Positions 1 through 8,967 are shown, numbered from the stretch's first letter. The stretch is DNA of 39,081 bases from an uncultured Lachnospiraceae bacterium (GCA_944376745.1 CALWDR010000004.1:1-39081); one strand, 5' to 3'. The notes: a model not told the origin generated them from the letters alone. A program made the numbers and translations.

Positions 1-569
1 ACCCGCAGATTCACCGCCGAAGCGTTGATGACCGCCACGTCGTATTTCACCTCCATGGCCCTGGCTCTGGCCGCCTCGCCGGTCAGCACATACTCGGCCT
101 TCACATACCCGGTGACCTCGCCGGAGGAGATCTTATACCATTCCCCGACGGTTTCCAGGATCTCACAGCCGGCGTCCCTTGGCAGCTTGCCCACCAGCTT
201 CTGATCCTCTCCCGCTCCCTCCCGGATATTCAGATTGCTCTCCACGTTGGCGACTCCCAGATTGGTATAACCGCAGACGGCAGAGGCCGCAGCGGCTTCC
301 TCCGAAGAGGCGCTGGCAGCGTCCTTCTGAACGGAACCGGCGGTACCCTCCTGGGAAGAGCCTGTAGTCTCCTTCAGAGACGCGGAAAATGCCGCCTCCG
401 TAACAGGCAGGATTCCCACGCTCTGATATACCGCCGTCTTAGACGCCAGATATTCCGCCAGAACCGACGTGATCCCCGCATGTATGCCGTCCGCCTGAAC
501 CGGAACGGCGGGAACCGACGCAAGCAATACCCCCGTCAACAGTGCTGCTGAAATTCTTGTTCTGTTCAT
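1..569 (-). CDS. Secreted SH3-domain protein, C-terminus outside window
   Basis: The frame opens at an ATG at 569 and runs off the left edge after about 189 codons, so the C-terminal part is missing. The N-terminus is a clear Sec signal peptide: MNRTR, a hydrophobic stretch, and a likely cut after VQA near residue 27. A low-complexity Ser/Ala/Glu linker follows at about residues 60-90. Then comes a bacterial SH3 (SH3_3-like) module with the typical pattern SNLNIREGAGEDQKLVG and GEWYKISSGEVTGYVKAEYV. A second module seems to begin at the edge with AVNLR. In this family SH3 modules bind peptidoglycan and usually precede a NlpC/P60 or SleB-type hydrolase domain, which would lie outside the window, so the enzyme activity is inference. 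An AGGAGG sits 13 nt before the ATG, which is a long spacing. A consensus promoter and a hairpin lie just upstream. Confidence 0.85.
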   Translation of the reverse strand, partial: MNRTRISAALLTGVLLASVPAVPVQADGIHAGITSVLAEYLASKTAVYQSVGILPVTEAAFSASLKETTGSSQEGTAGSVQKDAASASSEEAAAASAVCGYTNLGVANVESNLNIREGAGEDQKLVGKLPRDAGCEILETVGEWYKISSGEVTGYVKAEYVLTGEAARARAMEVKYDVAVINASAVNLR

Positions 570-599
570 TCCTTTTCTTCAGCCTCCTGAATCAAATTT

Positions 600-640
600 C
601 AAGAAAAAACAGTAGCGCTCCATGTCTACTGTCTTTTCTT
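600..640 (-). terminator. Hairpin with U-run; terminator or 5'-leader hairpin
   Basis: Arms of 15 nt (minus strand AAGAAAAGACAGTAG and CTACTGTTTTTTCTT) pair with one mismatch around a short loop; the core is ACAGTAG/CTACTGT followed by TTTTTTCTT. This looks like an intrinsic terminator for the surface-protein gene that ends at 701. However, a perfect promoter (644-672) lies between that stop codon and the hairpin, so the same hairpin also forms the first nucleotides of the SH3-gene transcript. Confidence 0.7.
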
Positions 641-643
641 GCT

Positions 644-672
644 ATTATAACGTTTTCTTAGCACTCTGTCAA
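644..672 (-). promoter_or_regulatory. Consensus sigma-A promoter for SH3 gene
   Basis: On the minus strand TTGACA (672-667) and TATAAT (649-644) are separated by exactly 17 nt, a full match to the vegetative consensus. The predicted start site is near 637, which places the 600-640 hairpin at the 5' end of the message for the gene starting at 569. Confidence 0.85.
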
Positions 673-700
673 CATTTTTGTAATAATTCCGTAATACTTA

Positions 701-3700
701 TTAGATCGCGCCTCTGCGCCTCTTCACCACCAGGACCGTTCCAACGGCAGCGCTGGCCAGCATAAGCGTCAGCAGGGCCGCAGCCGGGAAGTTCTCACCG
801 GTCTTGGGCTCCGTATCCTCCGTCTGCTGAAGGGCTACGGCAAAGGCGGAAAGCTTCGTGACCGTGATCGTCACCATGCCGTTGGCATCAATGGTAAGGT
901 TCTTGTAAGGAATCACCTCATCCGTTCCGTGAAGCTGGTAAACCGTGGCCAGCTTACCCGCATACTCTGTGCCGGCATAGAAGGAAAGTTTCAGGCTTCC
1001 AAAGTTATCCAGCACCTCCAGGGGGTTTTTGCCAGCGGCAAGAAGCCACATGGAAACGTCGTAAATATTCAGGAAATCATATCCGACCTCCGAGATCTGT
1101 GCCTTCAGGAGCTGTTCATCCTCCGCAGCCACCTGCTGGCTCTGCTCCACCACCAGCTTCGTATCGGCTGCCGTCAGATCCACGCCCAGATTCTCCGCAA
1201 CCGTCTGGATATTGATGCTGCTCACATCCGCCTGGACCTGGTTTTCCTGGGTATCCACCTCAATGGCCGTGCTCACCGCAATCACCGGCAGCACTTCCTC
1301 CTGGGTATATCCGCACACGGAGCAGGTGCGCTCCCGGCCTCTGGTCTCCGTAGAGGTGGGCTCCTTCGTCACGGTCCATTCGCCATAGGTGTGGGCGATC
1401 ACTTCATCCATCTCGCCGCAGGCACAGACATGCCAGTGGCCGGTTCCGTCGGATTTCCAATCTTCTCCATACTGATGCGTATGCTCAAGAACAGGGATTT
1501 CCTCCATCTGGATATAGCCGCATTCCGTACAGCTTCTCTGCCTGCTTCCGGGCTCCGTCTCCGTAGCCTCTTCTGTGACAGTCCATTCGCCGTAAGTGTG
1601 CTCGGCTTCCTCAAATTTCACAGTCTCATCTTCACAGCCTGCGCAGCCGTGCCAGTGCTTGTTCTCGTCGTACTGCCATTCCGCAGCCGCCGTGTGCTCA
1701 TGCCCGAGGGCCTCTTCTATCACATAGCCGCATTCCGTACAGGTCTGAGGCGTTGTCTCCGTGGCTGCCTGGCCGGGGGTATGGGCGATCTTGCTCTCCT
1801 CCAGCATTCCGCAGATCTCACATTCATGCCAATGGCCATCCGCATCGCTCTGCCACTCATCCGCACCTGCATGGTCCTCGAATTTCTCATGGCCGCAGTC
1901 TGCGCAGATGTATTTGTGCTGGGTATCGTTCACCTTGACCGCCTCGCCGTAATCATGGGCCTCCGTCTCGGTCCTGCCGCAGATGCAGGAGCGGGTGTGG
2001 GTGTCGCCGTCTTCATCGGCTGTCCAGTCATCACCCATATCATGTGCTTCTTGTTCGCCCACAGCCTGACATATGCTGCAGACTTTCCAGTGCTTTGTCG
2101 CATCCGTCTCGTAATCGCCTGTAAAATCATGCTGTTCCACGGTCACGATAGCAGCCGCGGATTTCGTGCTGTCACCCGCGGAGGTGGCCGTGACGGTCAG
2201 CGTCGCCGCCTTCTCGTCTTCTCCTACCGTCAGGGTACCGTTTTCTATTTTTGTAGCCGTACTCAGATTTCCTGTCACGGACCAAGTCACATTCTTGTTA
2301 TAATCGCCCGTACCGCTTACGTTGGCCGTAAAAGTCCCGGTCTTGCCCACATGTACTTTGGCTTCCGTGGGTGCCACCGTAACGCCGGTAATAGTCGGTT
2401 CTCCGGGTTCTGGCTCTGTCTGGCCTTCCTCAAAATAGACGTAGGTCAGGCCGCCGTTGTCGGTCTGGAAGCCGATCTTAGCCCCTTCAAAGAACTCCGC
2501 GAAGGCCGCGGCGAAATCCGCGTATCCGTCTTTTGTAAAATGCAGATCATCCTCTGAGAAATTGGTATCCGTGGTCCCCTCTGCCTCCCAGGCCTCGGAA
2601 ACCGCATAAATATCCACAGACGGAAGCCCCAGCTCTTCGATCAGCTCCTTCTGGACTTCGTACATTGCCGCCTGAATATCATAGTTCGTACCCTCGGCGC
2701 CTCTTGTGGGGGAGGTCGCTAGGATGATCGTGGGCGAGGTCGGAAGCGCCTGATAGGAACGGATGATCGCCTTCATCGCGTCCTTATAGCAATTTACTGC
2801 CGCCTCATCCCGCGTCCCGTTCGTGCAGACCTTGCTGGCGTCATTGGTACCTAACATAAGGATCACCACATCCGCCTGGGTCACATGGCTGGTCATCCAG
2901 GCATCCGTCCGGGTATTCTCCAACTGGAGATTATCTCCCTCCGTTGTACCCGTATAGGACATGGCCGCCTGCACGCCGCTGACGCCGTAGTTGCGGACCA
3001 CATACCCCTCGCCCAGCAGTTCTCCCAACTGGGTGGGCCAGTTATATTTTGCCTTCGCATGGCTGTCATTCAGATTTGCGACCACGCCCTTGGCCACTTC
3101 ATTCGCCAGCGCCTGTTTTTCTTCCTCAGTCAACTGCGTCAAGGAGATTCCGTCACCCGTTGTGATGCTGTCGCCGATGCAGGCGATCTCGACAGGTTTC
3201 TTGCTTCCGCTGCCCTCCAGGGCCTTCAGAGCCGCTTCCAGTCCTGCCGCCTCCGTCTCAAGCTCTGTCTGAACCGCAGCCGGAAGTCTCCGCAGCACGT
3301 TCCAGGCATTCTCCAGCGCCTTCCGGTCACTCTCGCTTACCGCGTCCGCATCCAACGCCAATGCAGAAGCGTGAATCTTTTGATAGCTCCCTGCCAGGTC
3401 GTCCGTCCACTTCGCAGCCGCCGCGGACAGTGCGTCTAATTTTCCTTTTTCCACCGTCAGGAATCCCTGGGCCTCCGCATCCAACGCATCATACGCCGCA
3501 AAAGCCGCCGCTATCTCCTCTTGGTCTTCCGGCATAAGGGTCCCGGCGTCCATCCCGATGGTTCTGGCGTATTCCGCCTTATAGCACTCCGCGGCATCCT
3601 TGACAGAACCGGAGAAATTAAAGCTGATATTGTCCACATAGGAATAGTATTGCGGTGCATCCGCCCATACCATGGTGCTGACCGCGAATTTTCCTTCGTT

Positions 3701-5356
3701 TAATTTTACCTGAGCCTCCGTCTTACCGCCGCCGCTGGCATTCTGGTCCAGCATGTAGGTTTCCGCGTTGCCGTAGGCGTCCATCAAAGTAAATTCACAA
3801 TAGCTTCCATCCTCCGCGTAATCGAACACGAAATGCAGCCACTCGGAGGTATTGGCCGGAACCGTAGAATAGGTGGAACCGGGTTTAATTGCATTTGCCT
3901 CATAGGCATTTAGATCATCACCGGAATACGTTACCTTGCGGACAGAATAACAGTAATCCGCACCTGTCCGGACGTTATGGGTATCCGGCGTGTTCTCGCG
4001 CCTGATATAAACCGCTTTATAATTCGCGGCATCCTGGTACCAGTAAATAAACATAATACCATTATTCCAGTCGTTGGACAGGGTGTACAGGTCTCCGCTG
4101 ACGGAAGCCAGCTTCTGCCCGCCCGCGGTCTCCTCTGCCCAGATCGCATCTGTCAGGGTATACACGGGATATGCTCCCTGCACTCCCCCATTGTCAAAAA
4201 GGTATCCGCCCTGCCAGGGATTATTGGGATTATCCGGCTGTGCCTTCGCCAGTGGCAGGAACACTTTACCGCTGGTATTGATCCCCTGCTTGGGATTGTC
4301 GGTAATTCCCCAACCTTCGGCTTCATCCTTTACCGCTTCCCAGTCCTTCAGATCTGTCTCTTCCTCGAAATCGTACTCCCGATAGCCGCCTTCCGCCTGA
4401 GATAATTCGTCGATCCTGGTTTTCAGGGCGTCCAGCTTTGCTTTCTCCGTGGTAAGAAGCAGCTGCGCTTCGCTGCTTAAGGAAGCATACGCTGTCAGGG
4501 CCGTTTCCACTGCCGCCCGGTCCGCCGCTTTCACAGTATCGACGGTTTTGGCCAGGATCGCGGCGTGCGCTGTTCTGAATGCGTCCGCTTCCGCCTGCGC
4601 TTCCTCGTCTCCAACGATCACACCATCAAATTCGAAGGTGACGGATTCGATATTGGCATAATTTGTTGTGCCAGAGCCAGTGTCGATGGCCATCGCAAAT
4701 TTCATGCCATTCGTATTGAAGGACTGTCCCACTGCCTTAATGACCATCGTGCCTTCCTGACCGTCCGCATTTCTCAGAGTAATCTTACAATATCCAGCTT
4801 CTGAATAATCCAGAACGATTGTCGCGCCCCTTTCCATGGTACTGGGCGTTGAACTGGAAGTATTATATTTTCCGTTGGGCGTAAAGGTGTCTTCACGGGT
4901 ATCATTCGACTGGCCGCCGCTACTGTCCGCCCCCTTGGCTATCGTGGGCGGAAGATACCAGTTTCCACTACTGTTATTGCGAAGCTGAACCGCCTCATAA
5001 TCCTCTGCGCCATTATATCGGTAGAAAAGCTTTAAAACAGAGGCATTGCTGTTATTCAGCAACATACTGTCAACCTCAATCGTCACTTTTTTAAGCGGCA
5101 GATCCGGCCAGTTTTTCAAAGTATAGCTGGCATTCCCCGACAATCCTCCGGAAATCCTCATCATCCCATCATAGGTCGCCACATCGGTTCCAGTACCCTC
5201 AATGGCTCCCCAGTTCGAGTGGCTCGCACTGAAATCCGCTTCGATTGTCGTGGTCTCCTCCGCCGCCTTCGCCTGAAACCCGCCGGACATGACCGGCAGG
5301 ATCATGGCCGCGCACAGGACCGCCGCCAAAGCCTTTGACAAAATCTTTCTGCGCAT
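701..5356 (-). CDS. Wall-anchored LamG/SGNH hydrolase with Cys-rich repeats
   Basis: A 1551-residue surface protein. I chose the ATG at 5356 because AAGGAGGAG lies just ahead of it and the signal peptide (MRRKILSKALAAVLCAAMIL, cut near QAKAA) starts there; a start 12 codons earlier lacks this. Order: signal peptide; a first concanavalin/LamG-like region (about 30-250); a helical spacer; a second LamG-like region (about 340-600); another helical spacer; an SGNH/GDSL hydrolase domain (about 715-975) with the Ser block GDSITTGDG near 722, GTNDA near 835 and DDLHFTKDG (Asp/His) near 933; a Big_2-like Ig domain (about 990-1080); nine Cys-pair modules (CxxC or CxC) at about 1085-1355; and a C-terminal EPKTGEN motif, hydrophobic segment and KRRR tail, that is, a sortase signal. 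The likely role is deacylation (esterase) of a glycan or wall polymer at the cell surface. The substrate is unknown. Confidence 0.9.
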   Translation of the reverse strand: MRRKILSKALAAVLCAAMILPVMSGGFQAKAAEETTTIEADFSASHSNWGAIEGTGTDVATYDGMMRISGGLSGNASYTLKNWPDLPLKKVTIEVDSMLLNNSNASVLKLFYRYNGAEDYEAVQLRNNSSGNWYLPPTIAKGADSSGGQSNDTREDTFTPNGKYNTSSSTPSTMERGATIVLDYSEAGYCKITLRNADGQEGTMVIKAVGQSFNTNGMKFAMAIDTGSGTTNYANIESVTFEFDGVIVGDEEAQAEADAFRTAHAAILAKTVDTVKAADRAAVETALTAYASLSSEAQLLLTTEKAKLDALKTRIDELSQAEGGYREYDFEEETDLKDWEAVKDEAEGWGITDNPKQGINTSGKVFLPLAKAQPDNPNNPWQGGYLFDNGGVQGAYPVYTLTDAIWAEETAGGQKLASVSGDLYTLSNDWNNGIMFIYWYQDAANYKAVYIRRENTPDTHNVRTGADYCYSVRKVTYSGDDLNAYEANAIKPGSTYSTVPANTSEWLHFVFDYAEDGSYCEFTLMDAYGNAETYMLDQNASGGGKTEAQVKLNEGKFAVSTMVWADAPQYYSYVDNISFNFSGSVKDAAECYKAEYARTIGMDAGTLMPEDQEEIAAAFAAYDALDAEAQGFLTVEKGKLDALSAAAAKWTDDLAGSYQKIHASALALDADAVSESDRKALENAWNVLRRLPAAVQTELETEAAGLEAALKALEGSGSKKPVEIACIGDSITTGDGISLTQLTEEEKQALANEVAKGVVANLNDSHAKAKYNWPTQLGELLGEGYVVRNYGVSGVQAAMSYTGTTEGDNLQLENTRTDAWMTSHVTQADVVILMLGTNDASKVCTNGTRDEAAVNCYKDAMKAIIRSYQALPTSPTIILATSPTRGAEGTNYDIQAAMYEVQKELIEELGLPSVDIYAVSEAWEAEGTTDTNFSEDDLHFTKDGYADFAAAFAEFFEGAKIGFQTDNGGLTYVYFEEGQTEPEPGEPTITGVTVAPTEAKVHVGKTGTFTANVSGTGDYNKNVTWSVTGNLSTATKIENGTLTVGEDEKAATLTVTATSAGDSTKSAAAIVTVEQHDFTGDYETDATKHWKVCSICQAVGEQEAHDMGDDWTADEDGDTHTRSCICGRTETEAHDYGEAVKVNDTQHKYICADCGHEKFEDHAGADEWQSDADGHWHECEICGMLEESKIAHTPGQAATETTPQTCTECGYVIEEALGHEHTAAAEWQYDENKHWHGCAGCEDETVKFEEAEHTYGEWTVTEEATETEPGSRQRSCTECGYIQMEEIPVLEHTHQYGEDWKSDGTGHWHVCACGEMDEVIAHTYGEWTVTKEPTSTETRGRERTCSVCGYTQEEVLPVIAVSTAIEVDTQENQVQADVSSINIQTVAENLGVDLTAADTKLVVEQSQQVAAEDEQLLKAQISEVGYDFLNIYDVSMWLLAAGKNPLEVLDNFGSLKLSFYAGTEYAGKLATVYQLHGTDEVIPYKNLTIDANGMVTITVTKLSAFAVALQQTEDTEPKTGENFPAAALLTLMLASAAVGTVLVVKRRRGAI

Positions 5357-5572
5357 AAAAAACTCCTCCTTTGCATTTTTCTTTTGGCTCAAAACCGCAG
5401 TATTTCAAGCCTCATGAAATGATAAAGCACGCTTCATTTCCCTACTAAATATCATACAGAACCATGTTTTTCAAAGAAAGAATCTATTTCGCTTATTTGC
5501 CACGTTTTTACTGTTTGTCCTGTCCCTGGGGCGGATCTTACGCCGTATTCCGGCATTCAGGCTGCCCTGAAG
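5357..5572. other. Non-coding stretch upstream of surface-protein gene
   Basis: No credible gene is seen. The minus strand carries TTGAAA and a 17-nt-spaced TATTTA, and also a TATGAT, around 5440-5480. These are only weak promoter candidates for the surface-protein gene. Confidence 0.4.
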
Positions 5573-5612
5573 CACAAAAAGAGCCCGAACCCACCGATTT
5601 GTGGGCCCAGGC
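5573..5612 (-). terminator. Intrinsic terminator after ribF
   Basis: On the minus strand GCCTGGGCCCAC pairs over 12 positions (including G-U pairs) with GTGGGTTCGGGC around a 6-nt loop, followed by TCTTTTTG. It is the only strong terminator downstream of ribF and probably ends the long rimP-ribF transcript. Confidence 0.85.
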
Positions 5613-5619
5613 CATCCTG

Positions 5620-5709
5620 TTACTCATTTTCCTTTGATACGTCAACCGGAAATCCATTCCTTTTTACTCATTTTCCTTTGGTACGTCAACCGGAAATCCA
5701 TTCCTTTTT
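5620..5709. repeat. 44-bp direct tandem repeat abutting ribF stop
   Basis: Two copies (5620-5663 and 5664-5707, the match running to 5709) have a 44-bp period and differ at one base (tttgAtacg versus tttgGtacg). The second copy ends exactly beside the ribF stop codon at 5710-5712. Read on the minus strand, each unit carries a purine-rich AAAGGAAAATGAGTAA. Confidence 0.95.
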
Positions 5710-6648
5710 CTACAGGCTCCGCCTCCGATAGCCATTCAGGTACTCCCTGCCCTGAGCGGCGTTGCGGGCCATCTCGGCCTTCAGCTCCTCAATGGAGTCA
5801 AATTTCCGCTCCGGCCGAAGATAGGTCAGAAACTGCACCAGGATCTCCTTCCCATAGAAATCCCCGTCGCAGTCAAAAATGTTGGTCTCCACGCCGATGG
5901 GATTCTCCCCGGCAATGGTGGGCTTCTTTCCCACGTTGGTGATCCCGCCATACAGCTTGCCGTCCAGAAGGACACGGGAGACGTAGACCCCGAAGGGAGG
6001 AAGCAGCTTGTCCTTGGGAGGAATCAGATTCACGGTGGGGATTCCCAGCTTCCGGCCCAGTTTGCGGCCATGAAGGACCCGGCCCAGGACGAAATATTCG
6101 TAACCCAGAAGCAGATTGGCCCGCTCCATATGGGCCGCCTGAATCTCCTCCCGGATGAAGGTGCTGCTGATGTCCCGGTTCTCATACCGCTTCTTGTCCA
6201 CAATGACGGTCTCAAATCCGTACACCGGCCCCAGCGCCCGCAGCGTCTCGTAGCTTCCGGCCCGGTTATGACCAAACCGGAAATCCGTGCCGGCCACGAT
6301 GCATTTTACATGAAGGCGCTCGGCCAGCATGCCCACGAAATCCTCCGGCTCCATGGCGCGCACCTGGTCGGTGAAGGGGTATTCGATCAGATAATCGACG
6401 CCGGTTTTGGCAAAAATATACTCCTTCTCGGCATTTGTGGTGAGGACCTTGAGACTCTGGTCCCCCAGGGCAGTCCTGGGAGGAATGTCGAAGGTAAACA
6501 TCACCGGGACCAGCCCCTGCTCCCGCTTCTTCTTTAACATCGCCTCCACCAGAAGCTTGTGCCCCTCGTGAAGGCCGTCGAATTTCCCCAGGGATACGAC
6601 TGTCGGTTCCGTGATTCGAATGTCTGTAGTCTTGCTTATGTAGTCCAT
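5710..6648 (-). CDS. ribF: Bifunctional riboflavin kinase / FAD synthetase
   Basis: A 312-residue protein, the usual family length. It converts riboflavin to FMN and FMN to FAD in the cytosol. The N-terminal nucleotidyltransferase (FAD synthetase) domain shows VVSLGKFDGLHEGHK near residues 18-31, with the HxGH-like LHEGH. The C-terminal riboflavin kinase domain shows GRKLGIPTVNL near residue 195, and later GVYVSRVLLDG and GVETNIFD. It starts 6 nt after the truB stop, with AAGGA in the truB 3' end as ribosome binding site, so it is translationally linked as the last gene of the rimP-ribF operon. The truB-ribF pair is a common arrangement in Firmicutes. Confidence 0.97.
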   Translation of the reverse strand: MDYISKTTDIRITEPTVVSLGKFDGLHEGHKLLVEAMLKKKREQGLVPVMFTFDIPPRTALGDQSLKVLTTNAEKEYIFAKTGVDYLIEYPFTDQVRAMEPEDFVGMLAERLHVKCIVAGTDFRFGHNRAGSYETLRALGPVYGFETVIVDKKRYENRDISSTFIREEIQAAHMERANLLLGYEYFVLGRVLHGRKLGRKLGIPTVNLIPPKDKLLPPFGVYVSRVLLDGKLYGGITNVGKKPTIAGENPIGVETNIFDCDGDFYGKEILVQFLTYLRPERKFDSIEELKAEMARNAAQGREYLNGYRRRSL

Positions 6649-6654
6649 CCCTCG

Positions 6655-7557
6655 TCAGTCCTTTTCTAAAAATAGCTTTATGGGCTTTACGTCCTGTTCC
6701 CCCGGCTGATACTGATAGATCCCCGCGAATCTGCCGGCGCTGTCATAAAGGCGGAGGGGCTGTTTTTCCCACTCCGTCTCCCACCGGACAAGCTCCGAGA
6801 TTGGAATCCGATTGCCGTTTTCCAGAAGCTTCCTGGCTGTTTCCGATACTGTGACCTTCGGATACTGCCGGAACAGATCGTCCACAGGCCGCAGGATTTT
6901 CCCGGCGCCATCCTTCACCACCGCCTCGATCTGGGCCAGGGTCAGGCTGTCCTGAAGCAGGAAATCCCCCACCCTTGTGCGGGTCAGCTGCTCCATGCAA
7001 GCACCGCAGCCCAGGACCTGCCCGATATCATGGCAGAGGGTGCGGATATAAGTGCCCTTGGAGCAGGTCACCTCCATGGTCACTCTGGGAAGCTTTATTT
7101 CCTCGATCACGATCTCCTCAATGCGGATCTTCCGGGGCTTGCGCTCCACCTCTTTCCCTGCCCGGGCCAGCTCGTAGAGCTTCTTCCCGTTCACCTTCAG
7201 GGCGGAGTACATGGGCGGAAGCTGCTGATACGCTCCCACGAATCCCTCAACTGCCCTGCGCAGCGCTTCCTCGGTGACGGAGACCTGACGCCTGGCCAGG
7301 ACCTGGCCGGTGGCGTCCTGGGTATCGGTCTCCACCCCCAGCAGCATGACGCAGCGGTAGGTCTTGTCCCGGTCCGTCAGAAGATCGCAGACCTTGGTGG
7401 CCTTGCCCAGGCACACGGGAAGCACCCCCACAGCCGCCGGGTCCAGCGTTCCGGTATGTCCGATTTTTTTCTGCTTGAAAATGCCCCGAAGCCTGGCCAC
7501 CACATCATGGGAGGTGTAGCCCGCTTCCTTATAGACATTGATGATTCCGTTTACCAT
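6655..7557 (-). CDS. truB: tRNA pseudouridine(55) synthase
   Basis: A 300-residue TruB. It isomerises U55 in the T-loop of tRNAs. The N-terminus has GIINVYKEAGYTSHDVV and the catalytic motif GHTGTLDPAAVGVLP, with the catalytic Asp at about residue 39. RGTYIRTLC-like and ALKVNGKKLYELAR segments are also present (the latter as YSALKVNGKKLYELAR). The C-terminal region resembles the PUA-like extension of Firmicute TruB. AAAGGAAAG lies just before the ATG. The gene sits between nrnA (31-nt gap) and ribF (6-nt gap). Confidence 0.97.
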   Translation of the reverse strand: MVNGIINVYKEAGYTSHDVVARLRGIFKQKKIGHTGTLDPAAVGVLPVCLGKATKVCDLLTDRDKTYRCVMLLGVETDTQDATGQVLARRQVSVTEEALRRAVEGFVGAYQQLPPMYSALKVNGKKLYELARAGKEVERKPRKIRIEEIVIEEIKLPRVTMEVTCSKGTYIRTLCHDIGQVLGCGACMEQLTRTRVGDFLLQDSLTLAQIEAVVKDGAGKILRPVDDLFRQYPKVTVSETARKLLENGNRIPISELVRWETEWEKQPLRLYDSAGRFAGIYQYQPGEQDVKPIKLFLEKD

Positions 7558-7588
7558 AGCTTTCCTTTTTGTTCATTCCCTCTGCCGC

Positions 7589-8548
7589 TCATTGCTTTGC
7601 TCCGTCAAGCTGCGCCTTTACGCCTGCGCAGAGAAGCCGGATGATCTCCTCCGGCGGCTCCTTCATATCGGCGCCCGCCGCCATCACATGGCCGCCGCCC
7701 CCGAAGGACACGGCGATCTCTGAGACGTTCACCCTGCCGTTGGAGCGCAGGCTCAGCTTCCATCCGCCGGCGATCTCATAGAGAAATGCCGCCACCTCCA
7801 CGTCCCGGGTCACCCGGAGCTGATTGACGATCCCGTCTAGGTGCTTTGGGAGCACCTCGAAGGCCCTCATATCCTCCTGGGTGATCAGTCCCACGATCAG
7901 CGCACCGTCCAGGTAAAGCCGGCTCTCTAAAAGGGCCTTTCCCATGATCCGGTTCTGGTTATAGGTCTTGGTGTAGAAGGTCTCGTCCACGATCTTTGTA
8001 AAATCGATGCCCTTTGCCATCAGCTTCCCGGCGATGTTCATGGTCTCCGGCGTGGTGGAGCTGTACTGGAAGACGCCGGTATCGTGGACCATGCCCACGT
8101 AAATGCATTCGGCGATCTCCTTTGTGATCTTATCCTCCTCCAGCAGTCCGAAGATCAGCTCGCTGGTGGAGCTGGCCCTGGGGAACACGTGATTGATCTT
8201 TGCAAAACCGTGATTGCTGATATGGTGGTCGATGCAGATCGTCTGTCCGGCCGTCTCATAGTATTTTACCGCGGCTCCCAGACGTTCCCTGTCGCTGCAA
8301 TCCTGCACAATGCACAGATCGTAGGTTTCCTCCGAATCACAGCAGTTTTTGATCTGCTCCGCTCCCTGAAGAAACCGGAAAATATTTGGTATCGGCTCCA
8401 GATACACATCTGCCCTGATCTGAGGAAACCAGGTGCGGATGTAATTCCAGGTGGCCAGGCAGGAGCCCACACAGTCGCCGTCGGGACGGATATGTCCCAA
8501 AATGGCCACCGAGGACACCTGCGTTAAATTTGATGCTAAATTCTCCAT
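7589..8548 (-). CDS. nrnA: DHH/DHHA1 phosphoesterase, NrnA-like
   Basis: A 319-residue DHH-family protein. Metal-binding motifs are GHIRPDGDCVGS (His19, Asp23, Asp25), VQDCSD near 82-86 and IDHH at 106-109. The C-terminal DHHA1 motif GGGGHVMAAG is near 283-292. Family members with this layout degrade nanoRNA (2-5 nt oligoribonucleotides), and many also remove the 3'-phosphate from pAp. Its place between rbfA and truB is the standard one for NrnA-type proteins in Firmicutes. AAAGGAG precedes the ATG by 5 nt. Confidence 0.92.
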   Translation of the reverse strand: MENLASNLTQVSSVAILGHIRPDGDCVGSCLATWNYIRTWFPQIRADVYLEPIPNIFRFLQGAEQIKNCCDSEETYDLCIVQDCSDRERLGAAVKYYETAGQTICIDHHISNHGFAKINHVFPRASSTSELIFGLLEEDKITKEIAECIYVGMVHDTGVFQYSSTTPETMNIAGKLMAKGIDFTKIVDETFYTKTYNQNRIMGKALLESRLYLDGALIVGLITQEDMRAFEVLPKHLDGIVNQLRVTRDVEVAAFLYEIAGGWKLSLRSNGRVNVSEIAVSFGGGGHVMAAGADMKEPPEEIIRLLCAGVKAQLDGAKQ

Positions 8549-8607
8549 AATGACTCCTTTCCGCCCGGTGCCGCATCCTCCTCCCGGATGGTCGCAGGAT
8601 ATGGCCG

Positions 8608-8967
8608 CTATTCCTCTCTCCGGTTCACGTCGTCGATCAGCTTGGACATATGCACGCCGTAGGCGATGGACTGGTCCAGGATGAAGCGGATCTCCGGGGT
8701 ATTGCGGAGATTGATGCTTTTGGCCAGCCGGGTACGGATAAATCCTTCCGCGCTTCTTAAGCCCGCCAGCGTGTCCTTCTGGGACTGTTCGTCCCCCAGC
8801 ACGCTGATATAGGCTTTACAGCTTTTCAGATCAGGCGCCACCTCCACAGCCACCACGGAGGTCAGGGGATCGATACGGGGGTCCTTGATCTCCCCCCGTA
8901 TGATGTTGCTCAATTCCCGCTGTACCTCGCCGTTGACTCTGGTATTCTTAATACTGTTTTTTCTCAT
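8608..8967 (-). CDS. rbfA: 30S ribosome-binding factor A
   Basis: 119 residues from the ATG at 8967 (MRKNSIKNTRVNGEVQREL). Longer upstream in-frame sequence only overlaps the infB 3' end and lacks RbfA similarity. The KH-type fold is visible in LSNIIRGEIKDPRIDPLTSV and VEVAPDLKSCKAYISVLG, and the C-terminal helix ends in SIAYGVHMSKLID. RbfA binds the 30S subunit and helps mature the 3' end of 16S rRNA. It follows infB by 20 nt, with AGAGGAAG as a somewhat distant ribosome binding site. Confidence 0.97.
   Translation of the reverse strand: MRKNSIKNTRVNGEVQRELSNIIRGEIKDPRIDPLTSVVAVEVAPDLKSCKAYISVLGDEQSQKDTLAGLRSAEGFIRTRLAKSINLRNTPEIRFILDQSIAYGVHMSKLIDDVNRREE

Noticed and set aside
929..2557. 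Long plus-strand open frame of about 542 codons
   Set aside because: It is antisense to the SGNH surface protein, whose domains and signal peptide are clear. The frame has no recognisable domain and no ribosome binding site; it comes from the codon bias of the opposite strand.
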